Positions 23,127 through 40,767 are shown, counted from the first letter of the stretch. The stretch is DNA of 64,000 bases from Ziziphus jujuba (GCF_031755915.1 NC_083389.1:27969501-28033500); one strand, 5' to 3'. Notes: generated by a model from the sequence alone, not told the origin. A program made the numbers and translations.

Positions 23127-25207
23127 ATGGAGACCAACGGACTCGATGCTTCAGGTTCCCATTCTCTTCTTGGCTTTTCAGATTCTGTTTTCTGGTTCTG
23201 GGTTTTTTTCCATTCTGGGTCTTTTTGTTCCCTTTAAAAAGTAAACTGTTTTTTGCATGGAAAGGAATGAAACTCTTTTTTGCTGTTTCAGGCGTGGAGA
23301 GGAAATTTGATGGGTTTGTAATTATGCTGGTTGGAGCATTTTCTTTTAGCTACATAGATGAAAATAAAGAGAATAAACCTTATAAAAAAAAAAAAACCCT
23401 TTTTTTTTTCCCAAAAAAAAAATGTATACGTTTTTGGCAGTTGAATTTTGTAAATTATACATGTTGAGGAGGTTAAAGGGAATATCCTTCAAGTCGTATG
23501 GATGATTATCTTGATGGGCATAGAATTCTCTGTAATGTTACTTGTTGAAGGTTTTGTTTCTAATTTCTTGAAGCTGTGGTGGGGAGCCACAGCTGCACTG
23601 CCCAATCTATGTTATTTCAGATTCTAAGCTGAGTCAAGTGGCGTTGGTTCCTCTATGTTTCCTTCCATGCTTGCAAAATTATATCTATACCAAGTAGAGT
23701 ATAAACATCTGTGTGGTTTATGAACTTTACAACTTCTTTTACCTTAAGATTTGTGATATGCATGGTTTGTATTAGAGGGCTTTCAGTGTGAAGCAAACTT
23801 GGGTTCTCTACTACTTTTTTGTTTTCCTTAATACATAAATGGTCTGGTAATTTGGTTTTATGTTTCAGCTACAATGAATGAGAAGGATGTTCTATCAACC
23901 CAGTCTGTCAAAGAAACTGCTGCTTCTTTTCCGAGCTCAGAAGCAAACCCTATAGAAACTGGTAAAACAAAATCCTGATAATTGATTGTTGTTCCTATAT
24001 ATTTCTGCTGAAGGTCTGTTTCTATTATTACGAGCAAATAATTTCATGTAACAGAGGGATTTTTGTTTTATTTTCATCCTCATAGAAATAAAAGCTCGTG
24101 TTAATGCTGTATGGGAGCAAATGAATAAAGGAATGTCCAGTAAGACACTGAATGATTTACTGAAGAAGGGTAGTTCCACAGTGAATAAAACCTCAAAGAA
24201 GTCGTCTTCTTCATCTGCTGTGAGGATTTTTTTTCTCATGCTTTTATTTTCTGTGATTTGGAAGTATTACTCAAATGGTTGGTTAGGATCTAAAGGGGTT
24301 TTATCTTTACAGAACTGGAAGAAATATCTAGGTCTGGCACCAAAAGCAGCAGTGTCGATGGAAAAGGATGTGCCACAGAAGGAATCTAGCATCTTACAGA
24401 GCAGCTCTAGTGAGGAGGCCAAGAGAATTGCTGCTGCTGCTCTCTCAGCAGTTAAGGATGCTGCAGTTTCTACTTCAGGCAGGGGAAAAGTTGAGGTAAG
24501 CAGACATATATATTCGCCTCTTAGTGCCCTGTAGCTTAATATCTTGCTTCTGGGAAAATTTGGTTATATTATTTGAAAGAAAGGAGATGGGCCATCTATT
24601 TGGAACTGCTTCGTAATATCTTTGAGAATAGTTGTCAATTTTTAACAACCGAGTCCATATGATTACCTAGCAGTTTTTCTATTGAAGTTGATTTTGCTGA
24701 AGCTTACTCTATAATGTTTGGTAGTTCAAAATTTTCTAAATGGCTGGACACCGGTTGTGAAGTACTTGGTTTGCGTTTTCAGTTGTCTTTGCCCTTTTAA
24801 GAAGGTGACAATTATCTTTTAACATTGCTTTCCTTTTACAGATCATGGAGGTTCGGGACTTTGCAGGTCAAGAGATCGAATTTAAGAAGCTTGTTGATGC
24901 TGATTCAAAGGAGGCTTTTGAAAAGGCCAAAGCTACTGCACCATCTGCTGTTGATGCTGTCCTAGAGCAAATAAAAAAGAAACCAAAGCTTAGTGTTTTG
25001 GACAAGACTAGAAAGGATTGGGGGGAGTTCAAGGAAGAAAATAAAGGGCTGGAAGACGAGTTGGATGCATACAAAAAGAGTTCTAATCAGTATCTTGATA
25101 AGGTTTCTTTCTTACATCGAACAGATTACCGTGAATTTGAGCGGGAGAGAGATGCACGGCTAGCTCTGCAAGCTAAGAGGAGGCCTGATATGCGAGAAGA
25201 GCCATAG
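23127..25207 (+). CDS. SWC5: SWR1-complex subunit SWC5 homologue (BCNT/CFDP1 family)
   Basis: SWC5 is a nuclear subunit of the SWR1 remodeller that exchanges H2A for H2A.Z. Exons 23127-23154, 23869-23961, 24086-24219, 24313-24495 and 24842-25207 join in phase and encode 267 residues. The N-terminal half is acidic or low-complexity, with an NAVWEQMNKGMSSKTLNDLL helix and a Lys/Ser-rich stretch before NWKKYLGLAPK. The C-terminal BCNT-C domain spans about residues 187-267: KKPKLSVLDKTRKDWGEFKE, then a YLDKVSFLHRTDYREFE block. The short intron 24220-24312 is 93 bases, has no stop, and reads through in frame (see findings). The ATG at 23127 gives METNGLDAS; an ATG at 23109 in another frame would be an upstream ORF or is not used. 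Confidence 0.92.
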
Positions 25208-25868
25208 TTGCCCCACATCGGCTAATAAGCTGCTGAATATTTTATTGCGGCCTTTGGCAAGGTGAAAATATGAGTCCTATCGATATCTTTGAAATGGATA
25301 TGATCAACTTGTATAAGTCATGCGGTTCAAGATGTTTTCAATCCATCTGAGAATTCCACTATGAAAGTGAGAGACGAGATTGTATACTTGCAAAACAATT
25401 TAACCTCCTTTCTCAAATTTTATTTGACAAGACTGTATTTTCAATATAAAAAATTCTTCCTTTCCTTTGATTCGTGTACTCCCTCCGTCTTCATATATTT
25501 CTTAGATGACAATCTAATGACTTGTTTTCCTAACCTAATATTGGTTCTCATATTATGATATTTTGCTATCTTAAAAAACGCTCAAGCAAACCCATGAATT
25601 GATGTCATTAATGCAAGTGCAGCAAACCATACAAGAAATCCAAATATGCTCAACATACCATTCTCATGTTGTTATTAACGACGACGAAAAAGCATACAAA
25701 GTTATTCCGTCATCTTGGCCAAAAGCAAATCAAGAACAGCAAATTCGTATGCAAGCACTTAAATCTGCCAGCTATGATAAGAAAGAAAAATGAAGAGGGA
25801 AAGTCTTTAACCAAGTCATTCCAAAATTCTAAAACAAAAATGAAAGAAGAATACAGAGTAGTCATGTT
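25208..25868. other. Convergent intergenic spacer
   Basis: This is the 3' region shared by the SWC5 homologue (+) and the LPD gene (-). Overlapping small frames here have no recognisable content. Confidence 0.5.
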
Positions 25869-29533
<3,665 letters not shown>

Positions 29534-31717
29534 TCAATTGCCTTCTAGCAAGCTTTTCAACCTACTTCTGGCCTCCTCAGAAAGACTGCACGGCCTCCAC
29601 CTTGGCAACCGAGACCGTGATTCAAAAACTCGAGATGGGGAGGAGAAGCAGATAACAATTGCAGTGAGGTTGTCGGACGTATTTAGACGTAATGCTTCCA
29701 TGACAAGTTCCCTAGCACACTGTTGTGGGTCATCGTGCCTCCTTAAACCACGACGGACGAGACTTACTGCATATTGGCTTTCCATAACGTCCCAGATCCC
29801 ATCACAACCAATTATCAAGAATTCATCATCTTCTGTTAACATAACTTGTTGAACATCTGGCTCCGAAATTAACGGTGAAGAGGAACCAAGTGGTAGTTTC
29901 AAGTCCCAATCACCAAGAGCTCGAGTGACTGAAAGATCATTATTACGATACCCTTTAAGATACCCACCAACAATGCAACCACCCAACTCCTCCACTCGCT
30001 TGCGTTCTGGAAAGTAAGCAGGTGTATGATCTTGAGACAACTCTACTGCTACTCCTTTCCGACAGAGAACAGCTCGACAGTCACCAGCATTTGCAACCAT
30101 TAAGTGCCTTCCAAGTAATAGGGCAGTAAGTGCTGTTGTTCCACACAAACTGCTAACACTATGTTCATCAGCCAAGGCAAGGTCAGCCAGTAAAAATGCT
30201 TTGCGATGAGAACGCTCTAACTCTTTTAAGAAAACAGAATCAATATCTGTAGTTTGCGGCAAATCAGCATCTTCAAAAAATAATCTCATTGCATTCCTCT
30301 TGATATAAGCAGCTGCGTCAGGACCTCCATGACCATCAAATACTGCATAGAAAGCACCTGGCATTGAAAACTTGAAGAGAGACCCCAAGTGAGCTGATAG
30401 ATCATCAATCATTATGTGTTCATCATCCATAGAATCTCTTGGTCCAATATCAGTATAGCTGCCTGATCGAACTTTAGGAACAAACTTTACAGAAGAAGAT
30501 TCCATAATGTTATCTGCATCTGAGCAACTAACCACCTGATAAAAGAGGAAAAGCAAGTAAGTTGATGTTAACAGAAAACCATGCATTGTAACACATGAAC
30601 ATACGATCAGAAATATCAACATTCAAAAAAGGAGAGTAAACCCTTTGAAACACTTAAATTATGTACTATTGATCATAAAAGTTCCAGAACTGTTAAATAC
30701 TATATTAATGCATGCTGCTTAAGAAAAACGAACCCAAACAATAAGTTGATAGAATCACTTGGTTGACTCCAGAAAGATACAACATCAGCGAAATATTTTA
30801 CAATTTAAAAACCATAATTGCATTAACAAAGACAACAGATTTACATATGATCACCAATTCTGTTGTCTTCATAACGAAGGTTCATTTAAATTTCAAGATC
30901 AATCTGATTTTTCCCAAGATCTAGGGAAAAAAAAGAAAATTTGCCCAACTCTCTATGTCAAACAATTGAAATTAGGCAATAATTTTTCCTAAGCGCCCAT
31001 ATAAAAAGAAAAAAGAGAGAATACTCTAGATTGCACTTTAAAAGGTTAGCAATCTGTAAATAAATAAATCCGAACATAAAATCTGCCAAATACGAAAATT
31101 TGAATAATCTGAAAAAGAAAGTTAAGCAAGTAAACCGCTTTCCATTCACTTTAGATCTAACAATCAAGAAACCAGAAATTATACTCTCATAACACTATTT
31201 ACATCGGCTTCTTCAGGAAGAGGTAAAATAATATCAGTCTCCCAATATTACGAACAACATACCCCATAAAGAAACTGAAACCATAAGCTCCAGTCCAGAA
31301 AATTTTGAATGAAAGTCCAATTCTACTGATCACCAAAATTTATTCTACACACAAAACCATCGACACCAAGGGAAAAAAAAATTAAAAAAAAAAAAAAAAT
31401 TCAAGAAACCTAAACCATAGTAATTTGTACACATAAATCCATCGATACCCAATTGATGAAAGAAAAGAAAAATCCAAACGAGACGAAAAAAAGCAAGAGA
31501 AAGCACGCACCGACTCGAATGGCGAGATTTCGGCGGATACCGAATCGGAAATCCGAACCTCGCGAATGCTTGGAGAGGAGGAAGGCGAGGAGGGGACGTC
31601 GATCTGAAGGTTGCGTTCCTGCGCAGCTACGCAGAGATCGTACTTCATGTCTATCACAGGTACGCTCTGCTGGCATATGATCTCCGCCTCCGCTACCATG
31701 TTCTGGCTCACGATCAT
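29534..31717 (-). CDS. Protein phosphatase 2C (PPM family)
   Basis: This is a Mg/Mn-dependent Ser/Thr phosphatase. Exon 1 (31511-31717) encodes 69 residues, a variable Ser-rich N-terminus. Exon 2 (29534-30535) carries the whole catalytic domain, for a total of 402 residues. PP2C motifs appear in order: [18 protein letters not shown] (about 92-109), [10 protein letters not shown] (131-140, metal-binding Asp), [26 protein letters not shown], the [12 protein letters not shown] block, [20 protein letters not shown] and [10 protein letters not shown]. The motif usually written MED is MDD here, which keeps an acidic pair. No membrane segment is seen and the location is probably cytosol or nucleus. 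It resembles the Arabidopsis PP2C22/DBP1, PP2C49 and PP2C13 types rather than the ABA co-receptors. I chose ATG 31717, which follows an out-of-frame region and precedes [10 protein letters not shown]. The intron is about 975 bases. Confidence 0.94.
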
Positions 31718-34700
31718 CTCCGAATACAAAACCCCCAAAGATCACACAGAAATTTCAAGGCTTTCTTTCGCTGTTTTCAACACGCAACGAGTAGGGGAAA
31801 ATTTTAGGGATTAGGGTTCTTTTTTTTTCTTTCCTTTTTTTTTTTTTTAATATATGTGTATGGGTTGGTTTGAGTTTTCTCGGTCTCTTTATCTTTCTGG
31901 GAAAATTTACACGGTGAACTGAGTAGTGTGCGGGAAATTGGAAACGAGGAAGTTATTTAAGGGAGGGAACGACCGGCTGGGCCGGTTGCACCGATCTTGG
32001 CGACCGGCTCGTGTTTGTGTGGCTGAACCGGAACCATGATTTCTTGGGTTACGTGCCGGGCATATGAACCTCGTGGAAAATCCAATAGGAGTGGAAAAAG
32101 AAGCATAATGACGAAATTACCCTTGAAAAGTTAATTTTGCGGCTCCGTTCGTAAATGACAAAAGTGACATTTTAATGGGCTTTCCTTTTACGCAGTGACA
32201 ACTAACAGTATCCACGGAGGTGGCTTTGTGCTTCAGCTTGACGCGTATACTTGTTTAACTTTAATCCAAAGCCAAATGGGATACAAATTGATCCATAATA
32301 GTTTTTTTTTATTATTAATATGAGCTTGTAGATAAAAATAAAAATAAAAATAAATTGAATTTTTTTATGGCATGGAGAAAATTAAAAAATTATAAGAGGG
32401 TTTTCAATATATATATATATATATATATATGGTTGCATTGAATGTGTATCTTAAATAACAAAAACATGTTTTTTTTTTTTTTTTAATTTACCAAAACACA
32501 AAAACATGCTTTTTAACTGATATAAATGTATATATAATAGTCACAAAAAACATGTTTTAACTGTTTATAGAATAGTTTATGTTTGGGTCATTTTCGTTAT
32601 AGAGGGAAAATTGAAATGATAGACAAGGCTTTGTTTATTTTTTGGGTGGTGCCATGCTTAGTCATGAGGTTGCGTGCGTTAGTGGCTGCAATCAGATGGT
32701 AGCTAACACAAATTCAGCTTCTTATTCGTTAATGTATTTTTATTAAAGGCCAAGACTAATCAAAGTAACGTCCTTTATACGTTCTTTGTGTTTACATTTT
32801 TAATTTTTATTCTATATAACCGAAAGTTGAAAAATGAAAAGGAAAAATATTATCAAAGATTTTTAAATTATATTGTTAGTAACACTTATGTTTTTGAATT
32901 AGTTTTTAATAAATTAATCTCTAATTTTGTTAATATGTTTCATTGTTGGTTTCTAACTAATTTTTATCCAAAATTTCATTATTTTGAGAGATTAAAAATG
33001 AAACTTTCAAATAATTTAGGGTATGCGCATACGTGTAATAAATATTAAAAATAAAATATTTTAAAATATGTATAAATTATTTTCAAAAAAATTTATTCTT
33101 AAAATCAAATGCATTTTAGTTAAATTTCTTTTTATCTACTTCATTTATTCATTGTAAAAAAAAAAAAAAATTATTTTTGAATTAGTAAAATTTTTTAGGC
33201 ATTCGTGCCAATAGTTTAAAAATATAAGAGAAAAATATTTTTTAAAAAGATCTTTTTCAAAGATAAATTTTAAACGTAAAAATATCTACTACTCATAAAA
33301 ATCTTAAAGTTATACTGTTTTTATACAAAAGAGCATATGGCGATAAAAACAAAAACATGTTTTTGTGTTAATGAACACATGCAGGTAAAACTTAGGTTAG
33401 ACAAGGATCTTTCTCCTATATATCCTAACTCTCACAGATTTTACAGCATATGCAAATTATCTTATTTTTAGAAGATTATAATAATACATAAAGTAATGTA
33501 AATGAGAAAACTTTTAATCCTATTCCAATTGGTTCAGAAAAAGATATTGACTCCTATTTATGTACAAACTTAGGTAACCAAACAATGATATAGAAAGTGA
33601 GTGGGGAATGAGATTTATACACTTAACGATTCTTTAAATTAACCAACCAAAAAATAAAAATTAAAAATTAAAAAAAATATAAAAAAGGAAAAGGAAAGAT
33701 GGGTTTAAAATCATATTCCAGGTGGTGTGGTTGAATGCTATTGCTAAGTGCGTGAAGTCACTTGAAATTAAAGGGTGCGTGGAAATGAGCTGATCCACAC
33801 ACTTGGTTTGTTGTATTTTTATGATAACTACTTTGTTATGTGTTTCAGTTTGCGTTGACACCTATACCGAGTGTTGGCGGCCTGAGAATCATATGTATAA
33901 ATTTAAACTATCTCTACATATATATCTATATATATACACGTGTCCGAATCATAGTCACTTATTATTACAAAATCTTACCTTTGAAGACATTTTTTTAGAC
34001 TTTTTATTTAGAAAAGGAGATTGGCTATTTGGAGTTGCCAATTGGTTCACGTCTTCATAGAATTATAAGGTTGGTATATCCAATATGTCTAGCACTATGG
34101 CAATATTTTGGACCTATGCCGTTACTCCACCAAAAAAGTATCCAATTTTGCATATACTTTGTACTCACCACCTTTTCTTCATTGATTTTTATATGCTCAG
34201 TAATTTACCATCCATAAAAAACCTTATTCCCCATATTGCATGGTTCAAAGTTGAAACTGTATTTCTTTTGCTCTAGTTGGGTTTTACCTACATTTTTCAC
34301 TTTTTTTGGTGGGTAGGGTATATACCAACTCAACTCAATTTCAAATTATGCTTCATTTCATGTTTATGTTTATCTTTTTCCCCTTTAAATTTAACTTTTG
34401 AGATGTATAATTATCACTAACACCAATTCTCATCGATACTAGTAAACTATTAAAATAAGCAAGCTATACTCAATTTAGTAAAAAACAAATATTAAACACG
34501 CTAACAAATGATACCTTAAAAAATTTCTAACGTTTCTGAGATGCAGAGAGAGAAAATTAGGCTGAACATGCAGAAAAAAACAGAGAACATCCAGACCGAA
34601 CAAAAGAAAACACACGAAGTTCACCAAAGAAAAAGAAAAAAAAGAAGAAAAGACACAAAACACATATACAGGCAGTTGGTTTTTGGTGTTGGAGCTAAGA

Positions 34701-35085
34701 GTAGAGAATGAGTTTGGTAGGTTTTTCTATTTTGGACCTGAAGCATTTTTTTTATTTTTTCCTTCTTTTTTTTCCCTACGATTTTCTGTATCGATGAAAT
34801 GCGTATTAGAAGTATCAACCAACACGTATTTGTATATCGATTGATATAGTGAATTTTACGGTACACGTAAAGTTACATATACTGAAATCAACACGATAAG
34901 TATGGTAAGATACTAACAACCATGCTATTTGGGTTCCTCAGAAAACCCATAAATAAAAGAATGTAATTGAATTGAATTTGAACACCCAGTTCTGCCCATA
35001 ATGAGCTGCAATTCAACCTTCCCATGTAAATGCGTGGAAGGAGTATGGTTGATACGCAAGAGTCATGGCGGTGAGGTTTTGATAT
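31718..35085. other. Long intergenic region, AT-rich
   Basis: This is the PP2C leader and promoter on the left and the 3' flank of the galactosyltransferase on the right. Apart from a GC-richer patch at about 31960-32060, an (AT)n run at about 32408-32430 and many poly-A/T tracts, I see no gene, RNA or clear transposon. Frames at 32788-33048 and 33803-34276 show no motif. Confidence 0.5.
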
Positions 35086-38000
35086 TTACTCGCAACAGTT
35101 GGGCCTCTTCTCTTTCAGCAGCTTCTCCCAAAGGCATAACACCAGTCTTGGGCTTTGGTAATGAGCAAGAATATAATTCGATTGGCAACCAGCATTGAAA
35201 AACCTCTCATCGTTAGTGTAGTGCACTTCTTGACCGCTGTTTCTGAGCTCTTCGATCCATATACCCATGGCTACATCTTCTAGTTTAAAAAGCTGAAAGA
35301 CCGTAATAGCAAGAGATGGTAAATATGACTTTAGTCCATTTATTTTCCAGATGAGACATGCTCTACGAAGAATGTACTTTTAACAGGTCCATTTTACCTG
35401 TAGATCTCTTTCCTGGTGCCCCTGGACAATAAATTTGGCAATGTCCCTCGAGATGATATAACCTGGACCATGGGCCCATGGAGGGTATGAAGCATGAGGC
35501 CATTCCTGCAAATTAAAAACACCCATTAAAGACAAACTCAAAACTGTGATGAAGAAAATATGCATTCCAATCTGAAAAGGAACTATCATGCGTTTTATAC
35601 CTTATTACTGATATACCATTTGCTGTCTTTATCCCTCTGGGGTGATGATTCAAAGGATATAAGACCATACAAGAGACCATTAGTCGACTTTTCTTTAAGG
35701 CTGGAGAGAACTTCATCAATCCTAACAAAAGCATCATCATCAGTTTTCATGATGAATTTTGCAGGGAGGACCTTTGTCTGCATATTTTTTAGCAGTAAGA
35801 TGACTTGTAAGAAACACAAAATGAGTGAAGGGAAACAATGAAGACCATATCGTAAATTTTAGTCAAGAACTGGACAAAGAACTATGAGAAAAGAGTGGAT
35901 GGCATAACCAAAATGCTTAAAAGAAGAAACTGATTTGGCAACGAGTTTAGCAATGGTTATAGGAATTAGAGATGGTTTAAGCCCAAAGCAATCGAACTAG
36001 TGTTGCATTAAAGCATACATCCAAGTCACAAAGGATAATTCTTTACAGTTGACAGCACAGGCCCCTAAATTGATAGAAGTGTGGTATTAGGTAATTACCC
36101 CCATAATGCAAATAGCAATCGTTTTCAAACTGATCAGGCTGTAATAATCAACAAATGGCATCAGTTGAATATCACCATATGCTTGAGCTTCCCTCCAAAG
36201 CTCATAGTTAACCTGCTTGTTCTTGTGCTGCAGGCATGAAGTTATCAAATAAGTCAATCAGTGACCTGCCAATCTTTTCCTGAGCAAGTAATAAATCAGG
36301 AATTAGGCAACCAGAAAACATATTTAGGGTCTAAAAAGTATGATTATATTCTAGTGGCAGTTTCTGCTTCAATGCTTCCACAGAAAAGTATGAACTTTAT
36401 GCTTTTAAATGACAGCTATGAACTCGTTGTTTAATACCAAAAAGATTTGTCCTTTTTTTTTTTTTAATTCCCCCTCATTCTAGGTTAGAAGCATTCACGA
36501 TATGTTCAATTAAAATAGACTTAAAGAAAACGAAAAATCCACTGAACAACTCCAGAAACTTACAAAGTATAGTAACACAGGAATGGCTAACAATGGAATT
36601 TTGAGGCAATCATAATCAATGGTAACTAATAACAGTCAAGCAATAGAGTAAAAGTTACAAAATAAATAAATAAATAAAGAAAAAAAAAATCGCAACTTTG
36701 GAGTTTCTTTTCTCTTTTTGATAATTACAGCTTCATGTAGATGATAGATTTTCTTTTGGGCAGTATAATAGGAAAGAGACCATTGGTAAGAATTTGATTC
36801 ATCCAAATTTGTAATGTTCACTTACAAGGCCAATAAAAAACCGGACAGCTACATCTCCAGAACGTACAGGCTCATACTGCATCCAAGATCTCCTTAGAGC
36901 CATTCGACGCTCAAAATTATTTCCACTAGAAAAAACCCCAACCAGCATTACCAGTCTTTTCTTTGGGATAGATGGAGCTTTGAGGAGCTCAACATCAACA
37001 ACTAAATCATGATCTTCAGAAACAGGCAAGTCTTTAGCCAAGGCAGATAAGAGATTCAAACCACCAGACACTTTGACCTTACCAACTGACCATGGTTCAA
37101 GTTTCTGCATTTGTAGAAAAATCATGTAGGTGGGAGTATTCACTCCTATCAAAATGAAATTATGTAAAAGAACAACCAAATTAATCTGTGACCATAAATG
37201 AGCTCATACCTTACCTCCCTATATGCAAAAGATGTTTCGTGTCTTCCATTTACAGTCACATGGAATCCCTCTAAACCAACCCATAATGTGGCAGTGAAAG
37301 GAGTGCCTTCAACAAAGGGGAAACTAACAGTTCCATGGTCACTTCCCTTAGAAACATTGGTTAACATGTCATTACTAGGACGACTTGTATTTAGATTTTC
37401 TTCGGAAGTGCTTCTAACAACTTGTTCATTGCAAAGAACAAGTCCATCAACTGTCGAATTGACTAAGTTATGTTAGTTTACCAGCAGTAAGAACTCTTCC
37501 TCAAATTTTAAATCATGGACATAACATTGAAAAAAGCAAGATGGTGAGCAAACCAATTTCTACAGACTTTTTTTGGCTAACCAATAGGGAAAATGTAATC
37601 ATTTTGATAATTCCCTCCCAATTTTCCTCCCCCCTTTTTTTTTTATTTTTTTATTTTTTTTATTTTTTAAGTTATGGAGCTTTTGGAATGATATTCCATT
37701 TCATTAAGAGTGTTATATATAGGTGCTACAAATATTTTTACCAAAATTTTCAGCATTGGGATCATTGAATTGATGATCCCCCTTTCCACCGTACAATACA
37801 ATGTAAACTGACAAATTATTCTTTTGTTAAACTTGCAGCATAAGTAGAAAGAAATTCAACTTTACAATAAGAAAGTTATAAAATTCACCAGTAAGGAAGT
37901 TGGTTTGATTAGTCAGACTAGTGACTAGAAGATTTTGACTGGATAAATAATATGCTATAAAATATACCTTTCAGGCTGTTGGCAGATCTGTGAGCAGGAC

Positions 38001-38772
38001 ATCTTTCTTCCTTGCCCCACCCAAGTTCCTTAGTCCATGTACTTTGAACTATAAATGGCTCCTCAGTCATGTTATTCCCAGGTAGACTGACATTATAATG
38101 CAAGATAATAGGAGGCTCGGAGTCCCCTGAAAGTGTTGAACCTATAAGCTCAATTAGAAAGCTCCCAGAGGGCCCATCAGGAATGCCAAGCATTGAAATG
38201 GAAGAATCCTCAATAAGGCCACAAGGGAACTGAAGAATCGCTCCATCACCTAAGACCGACTTATCAAGCGTATTTACAGAGGAAGGACAATTTTTATTCT
38301 CTGGCCCATTACTACTGCTAAAATCTGAGGCTTTTTCTTCCTCAATTATAGACACTAAATCTTTCCATGCTACTGAAGCCTCTTTGACCCCTTGAGCTGT
38401 TTCAGGCAAAGCATCTGACCGGGACAGTAGGGGACGCATATATGCCCATACAAGCAATGCCTTCGAATCTTGTTGTGACATGTTGTGTGAATTATACAGC
38501 TGATCAAGTCCTTGGACATTAACAAGGTGGGGCTTCTTTGATGGTTTTGTCGACGGTTTTAGTTTTGGTTTTGGTTTTGGTACCGTCTTCACTCTGATCT
38601 CGGAAGGCATGATGAACTCGCTGTCGTCCTTTGTAAGCGCATCATTTTCTGGATGGTAATGGAAGAAACTATATGCTGACTGCTTCTGTGGCTGTCTTCC
38701 AACAAGACTGTAACGGAAAATCAAGATCATAGCTAAAGCCAATATCATCACGCCCCCAGACCACTTCTTCAT
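35086..38772 (-). CDS. Hydroxyproline O-galactosyltransferase (GT31 with galectin domain)
   Basis: This is a Golgi type II membrane enzyme that adds the first galactose to hydroxyproline of arabinogalactan-proteins. Exons in order are 37968-38772, 37215-37450, 36826-37104, 36099-36227, 35601-35777, 35398-35505 and 35086-35292, phases compatible, giving about 646 residues. A short cytosolic tail MKKWS is followed by a membrane anchor (about 6-24) and a Lys/Pro-rich stem ([17 protein letters not shown]). The galectin domain covers roughly 180-355 ([33 protein letters not shown]). The GT31 domain follows: [20 protein letters not shown], the [11 protein letters not shown] metal site (DDD at about 496-498), [14 protein letters not shown], then [13 protein letters not shown]. 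This is GALT2-6 architecture, nearest to GALT3/GALT6 by eye. Exon 2 has a second possible acceptor 12 bases upstream (see findings). Confidence 0.94.
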
Positions 38773-40767
38773 TTTTGAAATCTCTTTTTGAGTTAAATCT
38801 GTTGGTTATTTATGCGTAATAAACTTGAGTAAGCATGTGGCCTGAGTTCTTGGATCATCATCCTCTGTTTCCTACTTGCAGACCATGATAATGCTGCAAA
38901 AAGCTGAAATTTTTCAAAGCAAAAAACCAGGAGCAACTTCAAATCTGAAAACAACACTACCTCATTTGCCTATATCTGCATAATGGGAAAAAAAAAAAAA
39001 AAAAAGGTTGGAATTGGATCTTTAACTTCTTTAGTCATTCAAGAACTCACACCAGACAAAACAGCTGAAGTGAGTCTATTTTTAAAAATTAAATTAAGAG
39101 AAAAATAAGAGCTAAGAAACAACTTTTTTTATTTGACCCCATTTTGTTTCCCCATTCAACCAAATTAGCAGGGAACAACTAAGAAACCTAGCTTGTATCA
39201 ATATCCATTCTAACAAAGCTATTTAAAAAAAAAAAAAAAAAAGTCGCAAATAATAAAACAAAATAAAGAAAAAGCACTTGCCCATTTGGAAGCTTGCAAT
39301 GAGTTGTTATTGTTAGTTTTAGACAACACTGAATCTAAGAAATGCATCACCTTAACCGAAAAGGAAAAAGAATAACTGTTTTGCATACCATTTTTCTTTT
39401 TTTGTATGAATAAACAAGTGAGCAGAAAGAAGGCCTTACGGGCGTCAAAATCTGAATCCTCAGGCTCTCAACGCAAAAGATCCAACACATTCACTAACCA
39501 ACCTTCCATATTCAGTCCAGAGCTAAAGAGAAACACAGAGAGAGGAAAAAACAAGAAAAGAGAAAAGAGAAAAGAGGCTGAGCTTCAAGCTGACCTTCCA
39601 AGCAAACATAATATTATAATATAAATATATAATCATATTATTTATAATCCTTTTTCTAACGGCGTTGTTTGGGGGAGGTTGCCATGTCAACTCCACGTCG
39701 TTTGTCCGGTGTCGGAGTTTTGGAGGTTGGGGGGCCATTATCTAGTGCTTTACAGGCCTACCCAATCGAACTTGGTACTTTTATTTACTACCTTTCGTTC
39801 TCATCTTAGAAACGCAACCGTGTTTTCCTCCGTATCTGAGACTTTAGTCTACGGCTCCATGCACCTTTTTTTTTTTTTTTTTTTGGTTTTCAATTCTTTA
39901 TTTATTTTTGCTTCAAGAAAATAGAAGTCTATGTCAATTGCTGCCCATGGGCTATGGCCAAACGCAAACATGGAAAAAGGACGAACTGTTATTGTAATTA
40001 TTATTATTATTATTATTTTTCCTTCATCCCTGAAATGAAGTTCCTGAAATTGTCTTTTTTATTTATTTTTTTATTTTTATTTTGTGTAATAATTTTGCTT
40101 TTTGATAAATATTTTTGCCATGCAAGTTTCCTGACCAAATACAATTTCTCCTGAAAATTACAGGAAAAAATAAAAGAAATAAAAAATCTATATTTATATG
40201 TTTAATCATTGGGATTTCAATTCTTAAAGCCGATCTAAAGACATGTAAAGCACCTTGTGGAACCAATTTTTATGGGGCTAATTGAGTTGCCGCCTTTTGA
40301 AAATTGTACATATATTATTAACTACATACTTTTGAAGTATATACAACGAATGTCAAAATCTGTACAAAGTCTTGGGAGACTGAAAAATAAATCACCGAGT
40401 TGACTTCTCTATAAGAGCTTCATATTTACATCATACCAATGTGCATTTGCGGCTATGGTCCATGTTCAAAGATGTTGGTCGGTCCACCGAGTCGCATCTG
40501 TTAAACAACCATCTGGATCAAAACAATCTCGGCGTTGTTGTAATCTTTAACACGTGCTAGGGTTGCTGATCCCTCAAACTGGTTTTTAATGGAATTACTG
40601 AACTCTGACTAATTTTCTATGGAAAGGAAAAAAGAAATAATACAGAACTCAAAACAATTGACTCGTTCACCAAGAAAAAGGTAGGCTTTAGTCCTGAAAA
40701 GAATCTAAACATCTGGACCTTATGATATGATGATTGACAGTAAAAAGCCAAGACACAGAATTTTGCA
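38773..40767. other. Intergenic; 5' region of galactosyltransferase, 3' flank of VPS13
   Basis: No gene is recognised. There are poly-A/T tracts near 38990-39005, 39224-39242 and 39868-39884. A non-coding leader exon of the galactosyltransferase could lie here but I cannot identify one. Confidence 0.45.

Noticed and set aside
31410..31745. Alternative minus-strand frames over PP2C exon 1
   Set aside because: Only the frame from ATG 31717 joins in phase to the catalytic exon at 30535.
32788..34276. Small open frames in the long intergenic region
   Set aside because: AT-rich, low-complexity translations with no recognisable domain.
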